Shown here piece after piece: positions 13,624 through 24,100 of a stretch of DNA of 64,000 nucleotides. The first letter of the stretch is position 1. Each line of letters opens with the position of its first letter. Source of the DNA: Siderastrea siderea (Eukaryota; Cnidaria; Anthozoa; Scleractinia; Rhizangiidae); the NCBI GenBank assembly GCA_964030785.1, contig OZ034978.1, positions 6,948,501 through 7,012,500 on the forward strand, in the 5' to 3' direction. The notes beneath the pieces are model-generated. The model ran no database searches and had not been told where the DNA came from. It saw nothing but the letters and a program-made list of their open reading frames with translations. The translations under genes and the position numbers were made by a program.

Positions 13624-15353
13624 GTCAGTGCTTACCCAAGACTTGCCATCCAAATTATTGAAGGCCAAAATCATGACGTAATTTGAAGTCACACGTATTC
13701 GCTTAAAAATAAAGCGAAAGTGTTTTTTATTTTTTGTTTTGACCTTTTGCTACGTAACATAATTAATCCCGCAAGACGTGAAAAAATGTACAAGCACACT
13801 AGTCGTAACTTGTTTTTCAGCAACCACGCTATAACTCGTATTCCTAATATTATCAGATCGTATTTAATTAAATGATCGTTCATTTAAATGTCTCAGTTTC
13901 TCAGGAAAACGAAAAATAACGATAGTCATCGCAAGTCCTCTCACGGTTTACAATGGGCCATCGAGTAATACTTTGCTCGCCTTTCTCCTAGCCAATCTAA
14001 ATCCCAATTTTGCGATCAAAGATTCGATGCAGTGCGAACGATCAACGTGCGAACGTGCATCGTTCAGATTCGTATTTGAATCCGGTTTCGGATTGTGTTC
14101 CATTTAGCGAACGCAAAACTCGTATAACACTTGTTTATTGATAGTGTAAACAAACATGAATTGATATGTTTACGGATGTCTGTTCCAGCCAGCACGAAAT
14201 TGTAAGCAATGTACACTAAATATGAAAATAAATTGAATAAGAGGTACGAGACGTTTTTCCATTTTAAACAATCCTACCCTTATTCCAGCTGAGGAAGAAA
14301 CTACGTAGCACGAAATACAAAGGAAACTAGACGAAAACGCTCTTGCGGCTTTGACTCCCGTTAGTCACTCACATTCAAGTAACTGGTAAATTCCCTTGCA
14401 TATTTTTAACTACAACAAGTCAATTTCTTTTGTTTACAGCATCAGCTGGACTCGCTCTTGCCTACGTCATTGAAACATCCAACATGTCCCAGTATGCTGT
14501 GAAACAGTTTTCAGAAGTTGAGAACCTTATGACGTCAGTGGAGAGAGTCACGTACTACACCAACCTCGAATCAGAGCCCGGATACAAAATCAAAACACTT
14601 CCACCAATAAACTGGCCTCACGATGGTCACGTGAGCTTCAGAAATGTTGCCTTGAGGTATTACCCAGGTGGGCCACAAGTGCTGAAAAATTTAAGCTTTG
14701 AAATTCAAGGAAAAACGAAGCTAGGAATCGTCGGCCGAACGGGAGATGGAAAATCGTCCATTGTGGCAGCCCTCTTGCGCATGCCTGAAGCTGAAGGACA
14801 GATATGCATTGATAATATACCCATAAACAGCATTCAGTTGCAGGAATCTCGAAAGAATATTTCTGTTCTGAACCAATCACCAGTCCTGTTCAGCGGATCA
14901 ATCAGAAAGAACCTTGACCCTCTGGACAAGCACAGGGATGACGAACTTTGGAATGTTCTTGGAGAAGTGAATCTTAAAAGCTTAGTTAAATTTTTGGAAG
15001 GGCAACTTGACTACGAGCTTTTAGGGCGGGGCGGGAATCTGAGTGTCGGTGAACGGCAGTTGATTTGCTTGGCTCGCACGTTACTACAACAAAGTAAGAT
15101 CGTTATCTTGGATGAACCAACAGCAAATGTGGATCCCAACACAGAAAAAACCATCTGGACAACCGTGCACGAGAAACTGAAGAATTCCACTGTTATCACT
15201 ATAGCGCACAGATTGAACACTGTCAAAGACTGTGATGTCATCTTAGTGTTAAGAGAAGGCCAAATGGTTGAGCTGGACACGATCGAAGCACTAATGGGTC
15301 GGGAGGGAGGAATTTTTTACAGCATGGCTGCCTCTCAAAATTTATCACTTTAA
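4379..15353 (+). CDS. ABCC4: ABCC4/MRP4-like multidrug-resistance ABC transporter, complete, six exons
   Basis: Exons: 4379-4930, 7435-7814, 8427-9817, 10648-11218, 11740-11876, 14440-15353; phases join as 0,2,1,2,1 and give about 1,314 aa (human ABCC4 is about 1,325). All introns are GT-AG. The product should be a plasma-membrane ATP-driven exporter of organic anions, as known for MRP4. Order: short N-terminus without TMD0, TMD1, NBD1 (Walker [10 protein letters not shown] from residue 510, signature LSGGQ 600-604, Walker B VYLLDDP 620-626), TMD2, NBD2 (Walker [10 protein letters not shown] from 1109, LSVGE 1211-1215, ILDEP 1233-1237, H-loop His1267). NBD1 has Asp where the catalytic Glu would be, usual for ABCC proteins, but also Tyr657 in place of the H-loop His. 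ATG 4379 is chosen because it opens the family-like N-terminus; an in-frame ATG at 4352 would add nine residues. Only five introns is few for this family. Which ABCC paralogue it is remains inferred. Confidence 0.93.
4954..5630. repeat. Foldback/MITE-like element just after ABCC4 exon 1
   Basis: Ends carry inverted GGGTCGCACT (4961-4970) and AGTGCGACCC (about 5617-5626). The same motif recurs inside near 5024 and 5531, so the unit may be composite. It begins about 25 nt after the exon 1 donor. No ORF of a transposase is present. Boundaries are approximate and no target-site duplication was identified. Confidence 0.5.
5800..6055. repeat. Tetranucleotide repeat tracts (TGAC)n then (GGAT)n
   Basis: A degenerate TGAC/TGAA tract (about 5800-5940) runs into an almost perfect ATGG repeat of about 100 bp (5941-6042), then into ATGA units. 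It lies in ABCC4 intron 1. The antisense frames give a run of SIHPSIHP, an artefact of the repeat. Confidence 0.95.
6219..6357. repeat. Foldback element in ABCC4 intron 1
   Basis: Inverted arms of about 25 bp (6219-6244 and 6333-6357; core TTTCGGTGTGAAGTATC and its complement) enclose a smaller palindrome, TATTTTGACGAGCCC against GGGCGAGTCAAAATA. No coding content. Consistent with a non-autonomous foldback transposon. Confidence 0.65.
10487..10579. mobile_element. 93-bp Mutator-like foldback MITE with 9-bp TSD
   Basis: Two perfect 39-bp inverted arms (10487-10525 and 10541-10579), starting TAGCCTGCGAATACAG and ending in its complement, are separated by 15 nt. A 9-bp direct repeat GTGTCCACC flanks it exactly at 10478-10486 and 10580-10588. 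A 9-bp duplication is typical of MULE-type transposases. It sits in ABCC4 intron 3, about 70 nt before exon 4. Perfect arms suggest recent insertion or correction. Confidence 0.9.
11560..11702. repeat. Foldback repeat in ABCC4 intron 4
   Basis: Arms 11619-11649 and 11672-11702 (31 bp, one mismatch; ATAAAATAAGAGG at the outside) enclose 22 nt. Upstream, TTTACGTGCGC motifs in both orientations suggest the repeat extends left to about 11,560. It ends about 37 nt before exon 5. Confidence 0.7.
13139..13427. mobile_element. 289-bp MITE nested in the LINE 3' UTR
   Basis: Terminal inverted repeats of 20 bp with one mismatch: CTACAACCCCGGACAAAACT at the left and its near-complement ending CCGGGGTTGTAG at the right. 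No transposase ORF. No clear target-site duplication could be read, so the superfamily is unassigned. Confidence 0.7.
13551..13624. repeat. (ATT)n microsatellite, LINE tail
   Basis: About 24 uninterrupted ATT units immediately after the LINE 3' stem-loop, consistent with a retrotransposon tail rather than an independent microsatellite. Confidence 0.95.
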
Positions 15354-15427
15354 ATACCGTTCAAATGCCTACCTGTACATTCCAAGCGTATTTTTCACTT
15401 AAAAGGAGCAGTTACACCAAAAAGGTA

Positions 15428-15876
15428 CCGTGTGGCACTAAATTTTTGCGGGTTTTTTTGCGATCCGCAAAAATAAGTTCCCACAAAATAAAATTACCGC
15501 AAATTTTTTCTCTGCAAACATTTACTCCACTGTAGAAATTATACACAAAAATACTGATTTGAAGAAGAAAATGCCATAGATAACTCGGTGGATAATTCAT
15601 CAAGTGGTACTCTAGTTATTTTCGATCCATTGTAGTGTAATAGAGTGACATTCCCATGTTGTTTTATTTGTATTTCGATTCCTTTTAGTGGACCTTTACT
15701 AAAAAAAAAACGAAAATCTTATTAGTTCCGTTTGAACGCGACTTCCAGAAAATCGCAAAAATTAATTCCCAGCAAGAAAAACCAGTCTTTTCAAATCGCA
15801 AAAATTAGTTCCCGCAAAACACCAAAACTCGCCAATCCGCAAAATTAAACTCCCGCAAAAATTTAGTGCCACACGG
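15428..15876. mobile_element. 449-bp TA-flanked MITE in the ABCC4 3' flank/UTR
   Basis: Perfect 25-bp terminal inverted repeats (15428-15452 and 15852-15876; outer sequence CCGTGTGGCACTAAATTT) are bounded on both sides by TA, as for Tc1/mariner-type elements. Internal GCAAAAATTA/GTTCCCGC motifs repeat in both directions. It begins 75 nt after the ABCC4 stop codon. It holds one AATAAA (15487-15492); another AATAAA lies just beyond it (15943-15948). Confidence 0.85.
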
Positions 15877-17053
15877 TATCTGTCTGCAATATCGTCTGTC
15901 ACATGGCTGCAGAAAGATGGAAGGAAAAAACAAATAACTGCTAATAAAGACAGGGATAGGTGGATTACAAATAACGGTTTAAAGCAAGTAAGGTAAAAGG
16001 TGTTTAGCATTTTTCTCGAGCCAACTTGAAAGAAAGGCTGAAATAGATTTGAAGATTTTGGGTGCAAAAAGGGAATTGGCATAAATACATTATAGTTGCA
16101 GCTGATCGGCAATAAACCGGCAATATTTAAACGGCGCTCTATAGGAGAACGATCATTTTGCATGATATCATGTAAGTAATTCGAAAAAAATTGCACAGTT
16201 ACACGGTTTTAGGGATAGGGATTACCCAAAAGTACTGTAATATGCAGATAAAATTCCGTATAGCGGAAAAATAAAATGCAATAGATGCTGTTAGCGTTTT
16301 GACTATTGCTAAATTTGAACTTCAGAAGGCTCTTTCGATAAAATAAGGGCAAGTCCTTAAGACGACAAAGAAGTGTCCTCGCAGACGTTATAAAATGTTT
16401 TTGCATTCCATATAAGAGGTCCTTTTAGTCCCTGGAAGTCTCTTTATTAGGACTGCAATGATCGATTGCTACATATCATGAGGAAGACCTCGAAAGACCC
16501 CTGAAAATCGTTCAAGAACTTGTGCAAGACGCTCACTGAACTTATAAGAAATTTCACTGATTCCTAAGATCTTGTGCAGTGCAACATTTTTAGTTTTGCA
16601 GTATACTTGAGGATCTTGCGTGGATATCGAAGGACCTTCTTAAAGATTATTTGGAACTGACAGACTGCAACGTGACAATTAAAAGACTAATATATATGGC
16701 AGAATTTCATTATAACAAAAAGGAAGTCATCTAGTGGGATCTTTAGGATTGATCCTTCATCCTTGGACTACACAGTCTAATGGTAGTTGTAAAACGTGAT
16801 TCAGTATTTTGGCACTGTACTGTCTTCATTAAAGCCCACAGTTTTTCACTCACACGCCAGTTCTCACAGCAATGGATCAAGTTCACTTTTTGCCGCCTTT
16901 TGAGTAAAAGATCCCTGATCTTTGTGCCATACGGAGATAATAAGCAAGTTGAGGAATGTCTCTGAAAACGTGCGGATCAAAATCGGTGGCAAAAACTGGT
17001 ACGGTGTGGCTGAAAAACCCACCCAACCAAAGCCCTGAAAGAACTAACAGTGG
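15877..17053. other. Convergent intergenic interval between ABCC4 and RAD51D
   Basis: No recognised gene. It should contain the ABCC4 polyadenylation region and the 3' UTR of the leftward RAD51D gene. AATAAA on the plus strand at 15943-15948 and a TTTATT (AATAAA on minus) near 16442 are candidate polyadenylation signals. Confidence 0.4.
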
Positions 17054-17101
17054 TCATGGATCTATACAGTCTTCGTCAATTTGCAACGTTGTTGCGGCCA
17101 T
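17054..17101 (-). CDS. RAD51D: Possible last coding exon of RAD51D
   Basis: After exon 10 (ending SSRQ in phase 0) the family needs a short C-terminal tail. This minus-strand stretch reads MAATTLQIDEDCIDP then stop, which would bring the protein to 325 aa (human 328). A strong branch-point-like CTAAC lies about 30 nt upstream, but the acceptor would be the weak GAG, and two nearer AGs would give an immediate stop. Treat as a guess needing transcript data. Confidence 0.3.
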   Translation of the reverse strand: MAATTLQIDEDCIDP

Positions 17102-17298
17102 CTCAGCACTACAACTGATTTCCAGTTAGGAACTCACACTTCTCAGTAGACGCATAAAACCATATGGTTGTAGTTAGTTCATACTGACAGAAGCTGGCCT
17201 GTGACTGTGCAGCCCACCACGGTCAATGTACAAGGCACAGGAAACATGCAATTTCTGCAACAAACGAGAGTAAAACCAGCATTGAAATAAAAGCTAAT

Positions 17299-17830
17299 GA
17301 GCAGTGCTTTCCTATGGTGCTAGTTATTTTGTTGCATAAAGTGGCTCTAACCTTTGAATCGGGGGAGGAAATCCTAAAGTGTGACCAATCAAACAAAGCT
17401 GCTGAACCGTACTTTCATGTGGTGCTGTTTATTATGCTGTACAAGGTGGTTCCGACTTTTGAGTCTGTGGATGAAATCCTAAAGTGTGACCATTCAAATG
17501 AAAGCTACTGAGCAGCACTTTCCTGTGGTGCTGTTTATTATGCCGTACAAGGTGGCTCTAAGTTTTGAGTTTGCGGTTGAAATCTTTAAGTGCTACCGTT
17601 TAAATGAAAGTTACTGAACAGTACTTCCCTGTGGTACTCTTAACTGCACTGGTCAACGTGATCCTATCTTTGGACTGAGTGAATGAAATCGTAAAGTGTA
17701 ACCAATCAAATGGAAGCTACTGAGCAGTACTTTCCTGTGGTATTGTTTATGTTAAAGGTGATTCTAACTTCTGCTTCTGTGCATGACATCCTCAAGTGTG
17801 ACCACTGAATTGTAACCTGCTGAGCAGTAC
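17299..17830. repeat. Tandem array, five units of about 106 bp
   Basis: Units begin with GAGCAGTACTTTCCTGTGGT-like sequence at about 17299, 17404, 17511, 17616 and 17722 (spacing 105-107). Each contains GGATGAAATCCTAAAGTGTG. Single diverged units occur at 25,240-25,330, 46,641-46,800, 51,060-51,150 and 53,034-53,200, so the array was amplified from a dispersed repeat. Confidence 0.85.
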
Positions 17831-17834
17831 TTAA

Positions 17835-17935
17835 TTGGTGATTTTGTATTTTTGGATTAGTTATTAGTTTTTCGCTCGGAGATATTATGCTACTCTTAAA
17901 TTCGAGTATAAATAAAGTCTGTTGTTGTTGTTACT
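17835..17935 (+). mobile_element. Short LINE 3' tail with (GTT)n end
   Basis: An AT-rich stretch ends ATAAATAAAGTCTGTTGTTGTTGTT (17907 on), the form of a 5'-truncated non-LTR retrotransposon tail. No coding sequence remains. Confidence 0.45.
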
Positions 17936-18141
17936 GTACTGAAACTTGGTTTTCTAAAATCCTAATGTGTGACAAATCAAATGAAAGAAAATAAGTATCG
18001 GGAAAATCGTTCCTGTGGTACTGCTTGTTTTTAATGTCCACCCACAACCCTCCCCCCCCCTTTTTTTTTCCAGTTCTGAGCTCCGCTACTCTTGCCAAAA
18101 AATGTTAATTTTGCGAATTGAAAATCTTCAAAATGCAGTAC

Positions 18142-21100
18142 CTGTCTGGAGGACTTGATCAAGGTGGCAATCCTTTGGGCCTCTGAGCTACCCGCCTGGG
18201 ACGCAGGACCTTTCTGAATGAACAGCCTGGTGTTTGGAACATGTGACCAGGTTGGTCCCAGGGCAGGTTTGGTAGAAAATGAAGACTTTGAGGAATCACT
18301 CACTACGTTATTGGTGATCTAGAGGAAAACAAAAGAAATCAGTTGTAACAAAATCCGTGTGTCTTCCAGTGCTCCAAACTGATGTCAATTAAAAAACGCC
18401 AGTGTACGCTTTGTAGCTGCGAAGCGCACCTTGCAATACCATTGCCAGTGATCATTTTTACTCATTATAAAAGGGCTTGTTTGCGGAATTGATTTTTGCA
18501 ATAGCAAAAGCACATCATCGAGGCCTGTAGCAAGAGCACATCAGGGTTGTCAACACAAAAATGAGTGAAAAATGTTGGCAGGAAGATTTTTAGGAAATAT
18601 TGCCAACTGGTTTTAGGAATACAGCCTGTTTTTGGGCTGTTATTTCAAGCTTGAGCAAGATGTTACTGTTAGATACAACGGGGGAATATGACTACAGTAC
18701 GGAAGTCTGATAAACCGCTTGCCAGGGCCAGCGCAACGTGTCACTTGCCAGCACTAATTTACTCGCATTTGCTGTTCATTGCGGATTTCAGGTATCTCGT
18801 TGTTGGCAGATCTTTGCGGATCTCTGCTTCCATCCCTTCCCGCCCAGATAGTAAGTGTATGTTCAGGTAGGTATGTCCGTGTTTCCACTGAATCTATCAG
18901 TATGATGGGTGCATGGGTGGTGGGCTGTGTCAGGGTTGCCATGGATACCTCATTGCACATCCAGATTCTTGTTTGGCTGCTTACCAAGCTCCCCCCCCCC
19001 CCACCCCAACCATGCGACATCTAACCCCAAGCTCATTCATTGGCGATGAGTTTGATTGAAATAGGGAGACAGAATCACCAAAAGTGGTGAAAGTGAAACA
19101 ATATAAACTTGAGAAAGACGATAACAGTTAAAAAATACAAATTTCCTTCAGAATGGCAATTTTGATTCCTGAACCACCTGTCATGAAATCAAATTTCACG
19201 AACTGCAACCCATCTCCATCCCTATAATCCTGTGTAGCCTCCAACGCAGACATTCTTTGGGTTTGTCACGCATTCTTGGATTGTGTGACGAGTGCTAAGG
19301 ACGTCTGCGTTGGAGGCTATGTAAACCTATCCTGCAGGTTAACCCCAAACTACTTGACTACTTGATCTGTTTGTTCTGTAGAATTTGTCGAAAGACAACA
19401 CCGAGCTTTCATAAGGGGTGGCGAATGGTCTCACCAAAAATAAAGGTCTCGCAAAATTTCGGCTGAATTGTAAGCGTCTCGCTGTCCCATTTTGTGAGCG
19501 ATTTATTCCGCCTCGGACTCTCGAATTTTCAGCAAAACAGTCTCACAGTCGGCTCTTTTTTTTTTTACCTAATCGTATCAGGCTCTTGATCCTTCTGCGA
19601 AAACGCCTGGCGTTTATTGGACTTTTTGGAAGGCGATAAAATGAATCTCGAAGTTTGATGTCCTCGATCAGTAACATCGTAAGTTGACCGAAACTGATCT
19701 GAAAGTCTCGGATTCGAATTTTTATGTCCCCAAAAGTTTCGGGCTCGCCTTCACAAATTTGTAAAAGCTCGAGAAAAGAAAGGGCCTCGGGCTTGCACAA
19801 GAATACGATCATCTCGCTGTCTCGCAGAGTCTCCAATTTACCATTCGCCACCTCTTTTCACGGAAACGCAAAGCTCTGTTCCAAAAAAAAAAATCATTTG
19901 CGGTTTGCTAAGCAATTAAGTATTAAGCAATATTAAGATACCACAACTGCAATTGAATGCTCCACAGCCAAGGACTTCAAGATCCTTGAAAGATTCACCA
20001 TCAAAGAATGACCTGAGACAAGAGAGGGGAAGAAGTAAAGATTAGAGCTTTGCTGAATTGTGTTTCACGTATTAGAACGGAGTGAGGTATTAAGGATCAA
20101 AAAACAAAATACTAAAACTGCAGCCAGGAATCATATTAAAAATTGTAAAAAGTGGTTTGCCCCCCCCCCCCCCCCCCTTACGCAGGAAATGATCACATTG
20201 TCACTCTTAGTATTTACACCTCTCTTTGCCAACTTGCATTGTCTCACATTCCCCTTCTCATACCTTTGGCTATCTGCGAAATTGAGGACGGTATATATTT
20301 ATTGTTACAGTTTTCTTTCATTACTGATGAAGATCGAAGTTTTTCGATGGAAACGTTTTTAGGCGATTTTAAACGTTTAATGTTTTTAACGTTTTTTAGC
20401 CTGAGTGGCAAAACAATTTTTTTTTTTTACAATTTGTTATTAAGAATCAGGAAAAATATATTTTTCCTAAAACACAAAATAGTATTAAAAATGACTGCAT
20501 GATTCGTATCAAGTTGGAGACGTTTTTAGGAACGAGAGTATAGCCACGGGGTTTCTGCGGCTGACAACTCGAGAAATTTAAAACCTTTTAAAGGCTTTTT
20601 AAGGTTTGAGACTTGTTTCCCCCCGAATTTGCGATTACTGAACAAATATCTATAACGACTGCGACGCTACTAGCGCAAAAGTAGCTACAGAAACTTCAAA
20701 ATGTAACTTACTAGTAAAAGAAATACATCTGATTTTGACTTAAACAGAAACTTAGGGCCTTTTAAGACTTCGACAAACAATATTGATATATTTAAGGCCC
20801 TTCACTGTAAATTCAGAAGATCTGTTTCAGCCCCAAAATGCCAAATTAGCCCTGAGGCCCCTGGAGCCGATGCGGCCCACTGTGGGGCTATTTCAGTCAC
20901 AGCTGGGACAAAACTACCCCCATTGAAAACCGAAACAGCCCACAGTGGGACTCAATTTTGCCTTTTGGTGCCGGCCCAGCCCCTGTAAATAGGGCTATTA
21001 CGGCCATAAAATAGAGAGCCAAGTTAGCCCCAAAAATGGCACCGTATTTTACTCACCGAAACGGCCCCATTTTGGGGGTTAAAACAGAACTTCTGAATTT

Positions 21101-24100
21101 ACAGTGTTTCAAGGCCTTAAAAATTCAAAATTCAAAGTAAAAGATTTCAAGGATCCGCGGGCACTTTGAATCAGGGTTGTTAACACAGAGCAGAGTAAAA
21201 AAAAAAATGACACGACGCGGGGGGAAATAAGGGAAAAACGCGGTATTTTGCATTAGCAAAGGCACATCATCGAGGCGTAGCAAATGCACATCAGGGTTGA
21301 TAACACAGAAATGAGTACACATATTGGCGGCAAGATTTTAGGAGATATTGGCAACTGGTTTAAGGAATACTGCTTGTTTTTTTGGGCTATTATTTCAACT
21401 TGAGCGAGATGTTACTGTTGGATATAACGGTGCATTTGATAACAGTACGGGACTATGATAAACCGCTCAACTGGTGTTTCAGATGACTGCGCAGTGAAAT
21501 GCACGATAAAATCCTTCCAAGGATCCAGTCGAGATCCAGGGTGACATAGGAGTTAGTGATAGAATACATTTTCAAGGTGTTAGGTCGGTTCTGAAAAAAA
21601 GCGGCATTACGTGGAACCTCCTCCCCCCCCGGGGGGGGGGGAGTGGAAACATTCTGGAGTAAAGTAGATTTAAGTTACTGAAGACCAAACAATCCAACTG
21701 AAATTTAACATGAGTTTTACACGTCCGTTGGATCTAGTAAAAGTCGCGCATGCAAAGTACCGGAAGTGAGAAAACAGCGTAAAACCGCTCGAACCGGAAA
21801 TAAAACAAGTACAAAACATTTGTTTTATAATGTTGCTCGGTGACCCAGCCTGATTTTTTGCATGCATATAGCATTAAGTGTGCCAATTCAAATAGAAACG
21901 TTTGGAGGAAAGTTATTCAGTGGAATTTTTTGTAATTCAAAAATCGACTTTTTCGAGATAACTTAAGTTCTACTGGATAACTTTTTGCCATACCGCCAGA
22001 GAAGTTAAAGAATTAGGGAGCTTTCCAAAAATGTAATAAAAAGGGTAGTCACAGAACTAGTTTTTCAGATAATCGGCAAAAAAGAAAATTTGGAGGTTCT
22101 TTTTATGGACCTTTAACGTTGCTATGGTAACGGCTAATAACAATTAAAAACCTTTCGAGCCACCTTAAATATACCTGGGAAAATTACCAACTGCTATATG
22201 TAACGGACTTAACCCTTTAAGCCTCAAAAGTGATCCTCATCAAATTTCTCTTCATTATATCAGTTGTAACACATACAGGTCATGAGAATTGAGGAAATGA
22301 TCATCAAAGACGAATTGTCTTGATGTTTAAACTAGTTCTCCCATTTAGTTCTCAATGAAATGTAAAGACAAAGATGATAACATGAATGTAAGCATATGAG
22401 TATGCCAGTTACGTTTATACTGCAATATGTAGGTTTTACTGTACGTTTAGAGTCATTTTTGAATTACCATGAATTTGTTGCCCACCAAGAATGGGGGAAA
22501 CCACTGTTGCTACAGAATCCACGATAATCATCCTAAGATGTTGTGTACCATCCTCGCTGTCCTCAACCTGAAAGAATTGCAGAAAATGGCTTCGTTACAT
22601 TGAAGGGGAACTTCCCGCTTCCTGAAGCCTTATTCCTTTAAGCCCCAATATCCACACACATATTCTCCTCAATGTTCTGCATACATTTCTTATGTTACTA
22701 GTTGGGAGAATTTGATTAAGCATCAACACATTTTATGTCTGGTGACAATTTACTTTATTCTCACGACCTGTATATTTGATCAACTAGTTACATTGTAAGG
22801 AGAAATTAGGTGCAGGTCACTCTTGGGGCTTTAAGGATTAATCTTGGTTCCCTTCACTACTCTGTTGGCTCCTACCTCGACGTGCTTTTGCTGTTGCAAA
22901 ATATTTCATTTTTTCCTTATTTCTCCCTCCTCCTGCCACCTTGGGAATCCCACTTTCCCCCCCCTGCTTATCCTACCTCCTGTAGACATACCAACCCCTT
23001 GTCTCCCAGTTATCCAACTCCTTCTCCCCCACAGGGCTGTAGCCAAAAAAAATTATGACTGAGGCAATGTCCAATGGCTAAATTCTCTTCCTAGGTATTT
23101 AGGGTGTTGAACGAAAAAAATGACTGAGAAAATGCAACAAATGACTGCGGTGAGTGCCTTGGTTTGCCTCATACTGGCTACAGCCCTGCCCCATCCCAAA
23201 CAGTAAAACTTGATTCTTTGGTTGTTTATGCAAAACCTCCTGAATGGAAAATTCCCCTTGAGAATGTCGTGTACCAAGAGAGGATGAAGGAAGAGAGCAA
23301 ATCCCCCATACATGGGGGATTTTCATCTTCTGATGAAAACTATTTGAAATCTATTTTTGGTTCTGTGTCATACTGCCTGGTTATTTTAAGGACGACACCT
23401 CATTGGCCAGTTAGAATGCGTCACGTAATTACCCCGCCGTCAGGACGGGGTCTAGTAATACCCATTTTTTTTCCGTGGTTTTTTTTTTTTTTTGGTGGTC
23501 ACTTGCCCCAGACCTCCGGTTTTCGCTCGGCCAAAGAAATACTCGCCGTGTCTTTCGCTACACAGCGAAGGGCTTTTATCTTGAGTGACCGTAACATATT
23601 TTACACCCCCCCCCCGGGGGGGAGAACAACGGCGGGGTCTAATGCCCCTGGGGCTTTTCTTGTTTTAGATTGTTCACATGGGAACAACAGATAAAAATAC
23701 CCTTTGCAGTATGGGTGTGAACTAATAACAAATTTCAAATAATTATCATAGGGCACGGGGATTCGCTCTCTTACTTCATCCTCTCTCGCATGTCCCATTT
23801 CAGCATTTCACTGCAATTTAGAGAGGGAGTCTGGAACTGGTTTCAACATTGGCGGAAGGCCTGGAACTGGTAGAAAAACGCAAATGGAACAAATTTTCCG
23901 TTCGGATAATCCGGTTTGGAACTATGGACTACATCTCAAGATGTTCTGTTTATTCTGGGAATTTTCCGGTCTGGCAAGCAAAAATAGCCCTTACCATTTA
24001 CAGTCTAACCAAAATTTCCGGATTTTTTTGGAAATGGTAAACATTCTTTGAGACTTGAATGGACTTGACTATGGGAACTAAATAATATTTATATAAGTAA

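Larger units (their letters stand above)
12985..13624 (+). mobile_element. 3' end of a non-LTR retrotransposon (LINE), interrupted by a MITE
   Basis: The plus strand at about 13004-13093 encodes DWNSLRQ...[11 protein letters not shown] followed by a stop, matching the usual C-terminal end of CR1/L2-type reverse-transcriptase ORFs (WNSLP...FKSKLK). A 3' UTR follows, with a stem-loop at 13506-13547 (GGGCCCCACT... AGTGGGCTCCC) and an (ATT)n tail 13551-13624. A MITE (13139-13427) is inserted in the UTR. The fragment is 5'-truncated and lies in ABCC4 intron 5. The clade is inferred. Confidence 0.7.

Noticed and set aside
17299..17830. Regular repeats as a CRISPR-like array
   Set aside because: Units are contiguous with no unique spacers, lie in an animal intergenic region and match dispersed MITE cores.
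22810..23062. Proline-rich frames in C/T-rich DNA
   Set aside because: Low-complexity sequence similar to 2,725-2,975; overlapping frames in two phases look equally open.
23164..23694. 176-codon plus-strand frame, with a related peptide at 48438-48686
   Set aside because: The similarity between the two comes from the 240-bp DNA repeat in inverted copies; the frame runs through T and C homopolymers and has no family motif.
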